Below, one piece after another: positions 6,308 to 13,102 of a DNA stretch of 14,737 nucleotides (position 1 is its first letter; every line of letters begins with the position of its first letter). The translations under genes and the position numbers were made by a program. The DNA lies in the NCBI RefSeq assembly GCF_000716875.1, contig NZ_JNWQ01000124.1:1-14737 (forward strand). The letters run 5' to 3'. Source of the stretch: Streptomyces novaecaesareae. Lineage in GTDB: Bacteria > Actinomycetota > Actinomycetes > Streptomycetales > Streptomycetaceae. A model generated the notes under the pieces. It had not been told where the DNA came from, did no database searches, and was given only the letters and a program-made list of their open reading frames with translations.

Positions 6308-6544
6308 CTACCCGACCGCCTCGACGGCCCGGGCGTGCGAGCCGCGGACCTCCAACTCGGCGAGCAGCCGGGCGGTGGCCTCGGCGACCGCGTCCACGGC
6401 CCGGTCGAAGGCCTCCCGGTTGTGCGCCGCCGGGGCGCGGAACCCGGAGACCTTGCGGACGTACTGCAGCGCGGCGGCGCGGAAGTCGTCCTCGTCGGCC
6501 CGGGGCGTCACGGGCGGTCGCAGCGTCTTGATGTTGCGGCACAT
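6308..6544 (-). CDS. DUF2277 domain-containing protein
   Basis: 78 residues, essentially the whole DUF2277 domain. The N-terminal MCRNIKTL and the following AALQYVRKVSGFRAP and FDRAVDAVAEATARLL segments are the family hallmarks. The conserved Cys2-Arg3 directly after the initiator Met is typical. The protein is small, helical and cytoplasmic, and its biochemical role is not known. It is the first gene of the four-gene minus-strand run and is divergent from the MFS exporter, with a 153-bp shared upstream region. GGGGG just before the ATG is a weak ribosome binding site. The Met-Cys-Arg start strongly supports the chosen ATG. Confidence 0.93.
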   Translation of the reverse strand: MCRNIKTLRPPVTPRADEDDFRAAALQYVRKVSGFRAPAAHNREAFDRAVDAVAEATARLLAELEVRGSHARAVEAVG

Positions 6545-6611
6545 GCCCCCAGTCTCGCGCGCGGAGGCCGCGCTGGCGACCCCCTTTCGTCACCCGGGCC
6601 ACACGAGGCGG

Positions 6612-6653
6612 TAATCCGACCGGATTAGGATTCCGGACGAACGAATTCGTCCG
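6612..6653 (+). promoter_or_regulatory. Two palindromes and a candidate -10 box upstream of the MFS exporter
   Basis: TAATCC (6612-6617) and GGATTA (6622-6627) form an inverted repeat with a 4-base spacer. A second, CGGACGAA (6634-6641) and TTCGTCCG (6646-6653), has 8-base arms and a 4-base spacer. Between them, TAGGAT (6626-6631) matches a common streptomycete -10 box; the -35 region is not obvious. Overlap of palindrome and -10 is what a repressor operator would look like. The regulator is not in the window, so this is inference. The region is also an AT-richer island in otherwise GC-rich DNA. Confidence 0.45.
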
Positions 6654-6685
6654 CCGCGCGCTCCCCCGGTCGTCGGCATCACCCC

Positions 6686-6689
6686 GGAG
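6686..6689 (+). promoter_or_regulatory. Ribosome binding site that fixes the TTG start of the MFS exporter
   Basis: GGAG lies 8 bases before the TTG at 6698. The TTG gives MPLALLALAVTAFAIGTTEF, the exact usual start of this exporter family, so the rare start codon is well supported. Confidence 0.7.
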
Positions 6690-6697
6690 TCACTCCC

Positions 6698-7891
6698 TTG
6701 CCCCTCGCGCTGCTCGCGCTGGCCGTCACCGCGTTCGCCATCGGCACCACCGAATTCGCCGCCATGGGACTCCTCCCCCAGGTCGCCGACAGCCTGCACA
6801 TCTCCATCCCGCAGGCGGGCTGGCTGATCTCGGCGTACGCGCTCGGCGTGGTGATCGGCGCGCCGCTGCTGACCGCGCTGGCCGCCGGACGCCCCCGCAA
6901 GGCCGTGCTGGTGGCACTGGCCGGGCTGTTCACGGTCGGCAACCTGCTGTGCGCGCTGGCACCCGACTTCTGGACGCTGGCCGCCGCCCGGCTGATCACC
7001 GGGCTGCCGCACGGCGCCTTCTTCGGGGCCGGAGCCGTCGCCGCGGCCGATCTGGTCGCACCGGAGCGGCGGGCCCGCGCGGTCGCCGTGATGTTCTCCG
7101 GGCTGACCGTCGCCAACATCGTCGGTGTCCCGGCCGCCACCCTGCTCGGCCAGCACCTGGGCTGGCGGGCGACCATGCTGGTGGTGGTCCTGATCGCCGC
7201 CGCCGGGACGCTCGCCATCGCCAGGCTGGTGCCGGAGCTGCCCTCCCCGGGCCAGTCCGGGCTCCGGCACGAGCTGCGGGCCTTCCGCAGCGGGCAGCTG
7301 TGGCTGGCGCTGGCCACCGTGGTGTTCGGCTGCGGCGGCTTCTTCGCCTGCTACAGCTACATCGCGCCGCTGCTCACCGAGGTCTCCGGGTACGCCACCG
7401 GCTCGGTCACCCTGGTGCTGGCGCTGTTCGGGGTCGGGATGACCATCGGCAACGTGCTCGGCGGGTTCGCCGCCGACCGGGCGCTGCGACCGACCGTCTG
7501 CGCGGCCTTCGTGCTGCTCTCCGCCACCCTGGCGCTGTTCGCGGTGACCGCGCACGCCCGCTGGTCGGCGGCCGTGACCGTGATGCTGGTCGGACTGTTC
7601 GGCTTCGCGATCGTGCCGGCCGTGCAGACCCTGGTGCTGCAGAAGGCGCGCAGCGCGCCGACGCTGGCCTCCGCGACGGTGCAGGGCGCCTTCAACCTGG
7701 CCAACGCCCAGGGCGCCTACCTCGGCGGGCTGGCCCTGGACGCCGGGCTCGGCTGGACCTCGCCCACGCTGGTCGGCGCGGGCCTGGCCGGCGCGGGCGC
7801 GCTGATCGCGGTGCTCGCCTGGGCGGCCGACCGGCGGCGGCCCGCGCCCGCCGTCGCGGAGCCGGCCGCCACCGTCCTGGTCGGTTCCTAG
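6698..7891 (+). CDS. MFS transporter, DHA1 family (AraJ/YdhP-like drug or sugar efflux)
   Basis: 397 residues with about 12 hydrophobic segments, the usual length and topology for a DHA1 drug:proton antiporter in the cytoplasmic membrane. The opening LALAVTAFAIGTTEF and AAMGLLPQVADSL is the family's first-helix signature. LAAGRPRKAVL (61-71) is the cytoplasmic loop 2-3 motif A in degenerate form. GLTVANIVGVPAATLLGQ (135-152) corresponds to the antiporter motif C region. Relatives include AraJ-, YdhP- and chloramphenicol-resistance-type exporters; the substrate here is unknown. It stands alone on its strand, divergent from DUF2277. Its stop overlaps the convergent carbonic anhydrase stop. The upstream palindromes suggest repression by a regulator encoded elsewhere. 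Confidence 0.93.
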   Translation: MPLALLALAVTAFAIGTTEFAAMGLLPQVADSLHISIPQAGWLISAYALGVVIGAPLLTALAAGRPRKAVLVALAGLFTVGNLLCALAPDFWTLAAARLITGLPHGAFFGAGAVAAADLVAPERRARAVAVMFSGLTVANIVGVPAATLLGQHLGWRATMLVVVLIAAAGTLAIARLVPELPSPGQSGLRHELRAFRSGQLWLALATVVFGCGGFFACYSYIAPLLTEVSGYATGSVTLVLALFGVGMTIGNVLGGFAADRALRPTVCAAFVLLSATLALFAVTAHARWSAAVTVMLVGLFGFAIVPAVQTLVLQKARSAPTLASATVQGAFNLANAQGAYLGGLALDAGLGWTSPTLVGAGLAGAGALIAVLAWAADRRRPAPAVAEPAATVLVGS

Positions 7892-7896
7892 GAACC
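7883..7896. repeat. 14-bp perfect palindrome at the convergent stops
   Basis: GGTTCCTAGGAACC is a perfect palindrome centred on CTAG at 7888-7891. The central CTAG supplies the TAG stop of both the MFS gene (+) and the carbonic anhydrase gene (-). Without a loop it would be a poor terminator hairpin; it might instead be chance from codon use or a protein site. Confidence 0.7.
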
Positions 7897-8415
7897 CGCG
7901 ATCTCCCGGTGGGCGTCGGCGAGCAGTCGGTAGCCCTCGCCGTTGGCCTTGATGCCCGTCCGCTCGTCCTCGGTCAGCTCGCGGCGGACCTTGGCCGGGA
8001 CGCCCGCGACCAGGGAGCCGGGCGGGACGACCATGCCCTGCGGCACCACCGCGCCGGCCGCGACCAGCGAGCCGGTGCCGATCCGGGCGCCGTTCAGCAC
8101 GGTGGCGTTCATGCCCACCAGCACGTCGTCCTCGACCGTGCAGCCGTGCAGGACCGCGTTGTGGCCCACCGAGATCCGCTCGCCGACCACCAGCGGGAAG
8201 CCGGGGTCGGCGTGCAGGGTGCAGTTGTCCTGGATGTTGCTGCCCGCGCCGACGCTGATGGACTCGGCGTCCGCGCGCAGCACCGCGCCGTACCAGACGC
8301 TCGCGCCCGCGCCGACGGTCACGTCCCCCACCACCACGGCGTTCGGCGCGACGAAGGCGCTCGGGTCGACGGCGGGCACCCGGCCCCCGACTGCGGCGAT
8401 CAGCGGCTCTGCCAT
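7888..8415 (-). CDS. Gamma-class carbonic anhydrase family protein
   Basis: 175 residues forming a left-handed beta helix of hexapeptide repeats with a short C-terminal helix; the family is trimeric. The putative metal ligands are H68 (NCTLHAD), H85 and H90 (VGHNAVLHGC), with the 5-residue H85-H90 spacing of the Cam enzyme. R47, D49 and Q62 fall where Cam's active-site Arg, Asp and Gln lie. It lacks the acidic loop of Methanosarcina Cam, like the CamH/YrdA/PaaY group, so activity as a carbonic anhydrase is likely but not certain; some relatives act as thioesterases. The ATG at 8415 follows a strong AGGAGG at 7-base spacing. The stop overlaps the convergent MFS stop. Confidence 0.93.
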   Translation of the reverse strand: MAEPLIAAVGGRVPAVDPSAFVAPNAVVVGDVTVGAGASVWYGAVLRADAESISVGAGSNIQDNCTLHADPGFPLVVGERISVGHNAVLHGCTVEDDVLVGMNATVLNGARIGTGSLVAAGAVVPQGMVVPPGSLVAGVPAKVRRELTEDERTGIKANGEGYRLLADAHREIAGS

Positions 8416-8565
8416 GTCTCGTCCTCCTGCTGACGGTCGGCCGCACGGTCGTACGACCCGGCGGTCAGCGTAGAGGGTCGGTCCCTGTTGGCAGCGGTGT
8501 GTGTCCGGTCGGGGGCTGGGGGCCGCAGAGGGCGGTACGGCTCCGCGTGCGTGCGGGCGGACCGG

Positions 8566-9132
8566 TCAGGCGAGCGGGGCGTGCTTGCGCAGCACCTCGA
8601 TGAAGGCGCGCAGCCACGCCGGGTGGTCGGGCCAGGCGCGGGCCGAGACGACCACGCCGTCCACCACGGCCTCGGCCTCGACGAACTCGGCGCCGGCCGC
8701 CTTGATGTCCGGGGCCAGCGCCGGGTAGGCGGAGGTACGGCGGCCGTCCAGGACGCCGGCGGCGGCGGTGATCAGCGGGCCGTGGCAGATCTGTGCGACG
8801 GGCTTGTCCCCGGCGAAGAAGTGCTGCGCGATCCGCTGCACGTCCGGGTCGTTGCGCAGGTACTCGGGGGCGCGGCCGCCGGGGATGACCAGGGCCACGT
8901 AGTCGGCCGGGTCGACGTCGGCGAGGGCGATGTCGGCGGGCCAGGTGTAGCCGGGCTTCTCGGTGTAGGTGTCGTAGCCCTCGACGAAGTCGTGCACCAC
9001 GAACTGCAGGCGCTTCTTGGTCGGGGCCGCGATGTCGACCTGGTAGCCCTCCTCGCGCAACCGCTGGTACGGGTAGAACACCTCCAACGACTCGGCGGCG
9101 TCCCCGGTGACGAGCAGGATCTTCGATGTCAT
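8566..9132 (-). CDS. DJ-1/PfpI family protein (class I glutamine amidotransferase-like)
   Basis: 188 residues with the flavodoxin-like fold of the family. The nucleophile elbow is AQICHGP, giving Cys116 followed by His117. VIPGGRAPE (82-90) supplies Glu90, which corresponds to the residue that completes the active site from the neighbouring subunit in archaeal PfpI-type proteases. The family includes proteases, glyoxalases, deglycases and stress chaperones, so the reaction is uncertain. No signal peptide: cytoplasmic. The start at 9132 was preferred to the in-frame ATG at 9141 because GGAGGG sits directly against the 9141 ATG but 9 bases before the 9132 ATG. It is divergent from the serine hydrolase, with a 256-bp shared upstream region. 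Confidence 0.93.
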   Translation of the reverse strand: MTSKILLVTGDAAESLEVFYPYQRLREEGYQVDIAAPTKKRLQFVVHDFVEGYDTYTEKPGYTWPADIALADVDPADYVALVIPGGRAPEYLRNDPDVQRIAQHFFAGDKPVAQICHGPLITAAAGVLDGRRTSAYPALAPDIKAAGAEFVEAEAVVDGVVVSARAWPDHPAWLRAFIEVLRKHAPLA

Positions 9133-9388
9133 CGCCGACATCCCTCCACGTGGTCGAGCCTCAGGTCCGTTGTGGGCACCGGACGTTGGCGGCCGGCCCG
9201 GGCCCGGTCCAACCTCCCGTACCCGCCGTGCGGTTGGCAACAGGGCGCACCGGGCGTACGGCGGCGCATACGGAGGCGCGCGCGCCGGTTGCGCGGAGTG
9301 TGCGCCGGGTGACCGCCCGGCTTCGGCACCCGGCCGGGCGCGGCCTAGACTCCTGCTGCCCACGACCCGCCTTCACCTGGAGGAGCCC
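9133..9388. other. Divergent intergenic region between DJ-1/PfpI and the serine hydrolase
   Basis: No gene is seen. An imperfect hairpin is formed by GTTGG (9185-9189) with CCAAC (9209-9213) and inner CCGG blocks (9193-9196, 9204-9207). TAGACT near 9346 resembles a -10 box for the hydrolase, but no partner -35 is clear. Nothing else is identified. Confidence 0.4.
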
Positions 9389-9937
9389 ATGCCGGACCGC
9401 ACCACCTACCTCGTCCTCCCCGGCTACCAGAACTCGGGCCCCGAGCACTGGCAGACCCACTGGGAGGCCGCCGAGCCGGAGGCCTTCCGTCGGGTCGAGC
9501 AGGCGGACTGGGACCACCCGGAGCGGGAGGACTGGGTGGCCCGGGTGGACGCGGCGGTCGCGGCGGCCGCCGCCGAGGGCCCGGTGGTGCTGGTCGCCCA
9601 CAGCCTGGGCTGCATCACGGCCGCGCGCTGGGTGGCCACCGCCCCCGCCGCGCGGACCGCCGCCGTCCGGGGCGCGCTGCTCGTCGCCCCGGCCGACATC
9701 GACACCGCCGAGGTCCCGGAGCTGGTGGACTTCCGGCCGGTGGCGCTGGAGGCGTTCCCGTTCCCGACCGTGGTGGTCTCCTCGACCGACGACCCGTGGG
9801 TCTCCCCCGAGCGGGCCCGTGCCTTCGCCGCGGCCTGGGGCGCCCGGTACGTCGAGCCGGGCGCGTACGGGCACCTCAACTCGGACTCCGGGCTGGGCGA
9901 CTGGCCGGAGGGTCGCAAGCTGCTCGCCGAACTGTGA
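9389..9937 (+). CDS. RBBP9/YdeN-like alpha/beta serine hydrolase
   Basis: 182 residues, the short alpha/beta hydrolase of the RBBP9/YdeN family. The opening YLVLPGYQNSGPEHWQTHW is the family hallmark. The nucleophile elbow is AHSLGC with Ser72. Asp135 in SSTDDPW and His162 in YGHLNS complete the triad. These enzymes are cytoplasmic serine hydrolases; natural substrates are mostly unknown. The ATG at 9389 follows GGAGGA (9379-9384). It lies 19 bp before the membrane-protein gene on the same strand, so the two are probably co-transcribed. Confidence 0.93.
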   Translation: MPDRTTYLVLPGYQNSGPEHWQTHWEAAEPEAFRRVEQADWDHPEREDWVARVDAAVAAAAAEGPVVLVAHSLGCITAARWVATAPAARTAAVRGALLVAPADIDTAEVPELVDFRPVALEAFPFPTVVVSSTDDPWVSPERARAFAAAWGARYVEPGAYGHLNSDSGLGDWPEGRKLLAEL

Positions 9938-9956
9938 CACCGTGAACGGGGGGACG

Positions 9957-10556
9957 ATGGACAAGCGGAGGTCACGGGCCAGGCGCATCGTGGTCCGGCT
10001 GCTGGCGACCTGCGGACTGGCCGCCGTACTGCTGTACACCGAGGGTCAGTGGGAGAGCCGATCGGGCGGGCGGATGCTCGTCGCCGACCTGCTCAACCGG
10101 CCGGAACTGCTGCTGGGGGCGGCACTGGGCGCGCTGATCGCGGCCGCCTGGCTGGGCGACCTGCGCGCCGCGGCGCTGCGGACGGCCACCCGGGCGGTCA
10201 CGGTGACCGCCGGGGTGGTGTTCGTGCTCGGCGTGCTGGCCGCGCACAAGGTCGCGGCGGCCGAGACCCGCAGCCGGGAGACGGCGCCGGCCGGGGCCGA
10301 GCGGGCCCTGGTGGTGGTGCACCGCTCGTACGCCACCGGGCCGGCGCCGGGCGAGCACTGGCAGGTGCTGCTGGAGTCCGGCGAGGGCTGGGAGGCGCGG
10401 CGCTGGTCGCTGGCGGACATCGGCGGGGGCCCGGACGACACCCGGCTGGTGGAGGCGAGTTGGACCGGCCGGGAGCAGATCACCGTGGTGACCGACTCCT
10501 ATCGGCGGGTGTTCAACCTCGACCAGGACAGCGGCGAACCGGTCGAGGCACGGTAG
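9957..10556 (+). CDS. Membrane protein of unknown function (199 aa)
   Basis: The ATG at 9957 follows a G-rich site (GGGGGGA, 9948-9954) at very short spacing; a GTG at 9942 in the same frame is an alternative. A basic N-terminus (RRSRARR) leads to three probable membrane helices at about 11-27, 51-66 and 81-97. The C-terminal 100 residues are soluble, with beta-like segments (ERALVVVHRSY, HWQVLLESGEGWEARRWSL, REQITVVTDSYRRVFNL) that suggest a small beta-rich domain. With an odd number of helices and a basic N-terminus inside the cell, that domain would lie outside. I do not recognise the family. Its position 19 bp behind the hydrolase suggests a shared transcript. It converges on the PBP gene. 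Confidence 0.78.
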   Translation: MDKRRSRARRIVVRLLATCGLAAVLLYTEGQWESRSGGRMLVADLLNRPELLLGAALGALIAAAWLGDLRAAALRTATRAVTVTAGVVFVLGVLAAHKVAAAETRSRETAPAGAERALVVVHRSYATGPAPGEHWQVLLESGEGWEARRWSLADIGGGPDDTRLVEASWTGREQITVVTDSYRRVFNLDQDSGEPVEAR

Positions 10557-10557
10557 G

Positions 10558-10620
10558 GCCGCCCACCGGCGGCGTCCGCGGACCGGGGCCGGCCGGGCCG
10601 CGCCGGGCTTCGGAGCCGGC
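10558..10620. terminator. Bidirectional terminator region between convergent genes
   Basis: GCCGCC (10558-10563) pairs with GGCGGC (10568-10573) around CACC just after the plus-strand stop. GTCCGCGGAC (10574-10583) is a perfect palindrome. A third structure at 10602-10620 (GCCGGGCT, TCGG loop, AGCCGGC with one bulged G) lies immediately beyond the PBP stop. Several stable hairpins between facing genes fit termination from both sides. Confidence 0.55.
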
Positions 10621-12924
10621 TCACTGGTCCTCGGGGGCCGCCGGGGTGGAGGGGGCGGAGCGGCCGGTCGTGTCGGTGCCGCGCGGCTTGCCGGTGTTCC
10701 CGGTCGTGCCCGGGCCGCCCGTGGCCGGGGCGCCGGTGCAGGTGACCGGGCTCGGGGAGCCGCTGGAGGTGGTGCAGTTCGGGTCGCGCTTGGGCGGGTC
10801 CGGGATGTAGACGGTGGTGAAGTCCTTCTCCGGCAGGCCCCGGACGGCATCGCTCATCGCCTGCTGCCAGATCGGCCCGGGGCCGGTCGCGCCGAACACC
10901 TCGGCCTGGTACCTGCCGCCGATCCGGATGTTGCGCATCGGCACCTTGGTGCCCGGGCTGCCGAGCCAGACCGAACCGGCCAGGTTGCCCGTGTAGCCGG
11001 TGAACCAGGCCGACTTCTTCTCGTCCGTGGTACCGGTCTTGCCCGCGATCTGGCGGCCGTCGTCCAGGCCGAGGTCCCGGGCGGTGCCGCCCTTCTCCGT
11101 CACCCCGAGCAGCACGGTGTTGATCACGTCGGCGGTGTCCTCGGACATCGCCTGGCTGCACCGGGCCGGCGGCACCGGCACGTCCTTGCCGTCCACCGTG
11201 CTGATCCGGCTGATCGCCACCGGCGCGCAGTACGTCCCGCGGGCGGCGAAGGTCGCGTACACGTTGGCCATGGTCAGCGGGCTGACCTCCTGGGTGCCGA
11301 GGCCGAGCGCGGGCACCTCCTGGAGCGCCGAGCCGTCCGCCTTGCCGGCCACGCCCAGCTTGTTGGCCATCTGCTTGACCGCGCAGAGGCCGATCTCCTG
11401 CTCCATCTGCACGAAGTAGGTGTTCACGGAGAGCGCCATCGCCTGCTTGAGCTCGTACGGGCCCTTCTCGGACTCGGACTCGTTGGGGATCGTCCCGTCC
11501 TTCTTGCCCTTGCTGAGGTTCTTCCAGGTGCCGTCGCAGGTCTTCATGGTCGGCCAGTCCATGCGGTTCGGCGAGTCGTAGCGCTGGGTGGACGACAGAC
11601 CGGCCTCCAGGGCGGCGGCGGCCACGATCGGCTTGAAGTTGGAGCCGGGCTGGAAGCCGATGCCTCCGCCCATCGCCGCGTCCACGTTGTAGTTGACGAC
11701 GGTCTCGTTCTTCTCCTTGGCGAGGCCGTACGGGCGGGTCTGCGCCATCGCCAGGATGTCGCCGGTGCCGGGCTGGACCATCGTCATCGCCGCGGAGACC
11801 GGGTCGGTGACGTACACCTTGGTGGAGACGGCGTTCTGGGCGGCGGCCTGCTTGTCCGGGTCCAGCGTGGTGTAGATGTTCAGGCCGCCGGTGTCCCACA
11901 GCTTCGTGCGCTCGGCCGCGCTCTTGCCGAAGGCCGGGTCCTGCTTGACGACGTGCCGCACGTAGTCGCAGAAGAAGCCCATGCCGGCCTTGGCGGTGAT
12001 GCAACCGTTCTGCGGGTCACGGTAGTTGAGGCCGAGCGGGGCGGCCTTGGCCTCCTTGGCCTGCGCCGCGGTGATGTGCTTGCTCTCCACCATCTTGTCG
12101 ATGACGGTGTCGCGGCGCTTCTGCGCGGCCACCGGGTGCAGCTTCGGGTCGTACTGCGAAGGGTTCTGCACCAGCCCGGCGAGCATCGCCGCCTCGGGCA
12201 GGGTGAGGTCCTTGGCGTCCTTGCCGAAGTAGCGCTGGGAGGCGGCCTGGATGCCGTACGCCTGGTGGCCGTAGAAGGTGATGTTGAGGTAGTTGGTGAG
12301 GATCTGCTCCTTGGTCAGGTCCTCCTCCAGCTTGATGGCGTACCGGAGTTCCTGGATCTTGCGGCCGAGCGTCTTGCGCTGCGCCTCGCGCACCGCCTCC
12401 GGGTCGTCGCCGGCCTTCTCCACGTTGACGTTCTTGACGTACTGCTGGGTCAGGGTGGAGGCGCCCTGCACGGTCGCTCCGCTCTCGGCGTTCTTGGTGA
12501 CGGCCCGCAGGATGCCCTTGAGGTCCACCGCGCCGTGCTCGTAGAAGCGGGCGTCCTCGATGTCCACCTGCGCCTGGCGGATCAGCGGGGACATCTGCTC
12601 GGCCGTGAGGACGGTGCGGTCCCGCTCGTAGACCTTGGCGATCAGGCCGCCCTTGGCGTCGAAGATCTGGGTGGCCTGGGTCAGCGGCGGGGTCTTGAAG
12701 TCGTCGGGGATGTTCTCGAAGCCCTCGGCGCCGCTCTTCGCACCGAGCCCGACGGCGCCGGCCGCCGGGAGGACCAGCCCTGCCAGCAGCACGCCGCCGA
12801 GCACACTGGCGCCGAGGAACTTGGCCGCATGGCCCAGCATTCCGAGCGGGGTCTCACGGCGCCTCGGGCGGGGCACCCAGGTGTCGCCCGGATCCGGGGC
12901 GGGTATGCGGCTCTTCGGTGACAT
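10621..12924 (-). CDS. Class A penicillin-binding protein (GT51 transglycosylase plus transpeptidase)
   Basis: 767 residues, a bifunctional peptidoglycan synthase. A cytoplasmic basic N-terminus (about 1-34) precedes one membrane anchor (about 35-60), so the enzyme domains lie outside. The GT51 domain has the catalytic Glu123 in IEDARFYEH and the downstream GASTLTQQYVKN (154-165). The transpeptidase has the nucleophile Ser428 in SNFK (428-431), SVN (499-501) and KTGTT (629-633). A Thr/Pro/Gly-rich low-complexity tail (about 711-767) carries C717 and C729, which could form a disulfide. Each strand of glycan polymerisation and peptide cross-linking motifs is intact, so it should be active and bind beta-lactams. 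Relatives in Streptomyces are multiple and redundant. No ribosome binding site precedes the ATG at 12924; the transcript may be leaderless. Confidence 0.95.
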   Translation of the reverse strand: MSPKSRIPAPDPGDTWVPRPRRRETPLGMLGHAAKFLGASVLGGVLLAGLVLPAAGAVGLGAKSGAEGFENIPDDFKTPPLTQATQIFDAKGGLIAKVYERDRTVLTAEQMSPLIRQAQVDIEDARFYEHGAVDLKGILRAVTKNAESGATVQGASTLTQQYVKNVNVEKAGDDPEAVREAQRKTLGRKIQELRYAIKLEEDLTKEQILTNYLNITFYGHQAYGIQAASQRYFGKDAKDLTLPEAAMLAGLVQNPSQYDPKLHPVAAQKRRDTVIDKMVESKHITAAQAKEAKAAPLGLNYRDPQNGCITAKAGMGFFCDYVRHVVKQDPAFGKSAAERTKLWDTGGLNIYTTLDPDKQAAAQNAVSTKVYVTDPVSAAMTMVQPGTGDILAMAQTRPYGLAKEKNETVVNYNVDAAMGGGIGFQPGSNFKPIVAAAALEAGLSSTQRYDSPNRMDWPTMKTCDGTWKNLSKGKKDGTIPNESESEKGPYELKQAMALSVNTYFVQMEQEIGLCAVKQMANKLGVAGKADGSALQEVPALGLGTQEVSPLTMANVYATFAARGTYCAPVAISRISTVDGKDVPVPPARCSQAMSEDTADVINTVLLGVTEKGGTARDLGLDDGRQIAGKTGTTDEKKSAWFTGYTGNLAGSVWLGSPGTKVPMRNIRIGGRYQAEVFGATGPGPIWQQAMSDAVRGLPEKDFTTVYIPDPPKRDPNCTTSSGSPSPVTCTGAPATGGPGTTGNTGKPRGTDTTGRSAPSTPAAPEDQ

Positions 12925-13102
12925 AGTTCGAACATTACGGCCGTGAACACCCTGCGTGGGGCGGGTGTTGGCGAAGGATTGTCACAAAATCGCGACAGAT
13001 TCGACTCATTCACGAGGGTCGAACGGACGTGCACGCAGGGGCAAGGACCGTTCGCCTACGGCCTGTTGCTCCCGCGTGCCCGGGGAATCGCTCAGCGGGC
13101 GC
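12925..13102 (-). promoter_or_regulatory. Upstream region of the PBP gene: possible leaderless promoter and operator-like repeat
   Basis: No gene is seen. On the minus strand TAATGT (12932-12937) ends 7 bases before the PBP ATG, the geometry expected for a -10 box whose transcript starts at the A of ATG; a -35 is not obvious. GTTCGAAC at 12926-12933 is an 8-bp palindrome overlapping it. Further upstream, at about 12980-12997, TGTCACAAAATCGCGACA is an imperfect palindrome with TGTC/GACA ends in an AT-richer patch. Both are candidate regulator sites; no regulator is known for them here. Confidence 0.35.

Noticed and set aside
6590..8446. 618-codon minus-strand frame opposite the MFS gene
   Set aside because: Antisense to the transporter and out of frame with the carbonic anhydrase; the product is Gly/Gln/Arg-rich and matches nothing.
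10499..12004. 501-codon minus-strand frame inside the PBP gene
   Set aside because: It is a shifted frame of the PBP coding sequence, whose correct frame has all the catalytic motifs.
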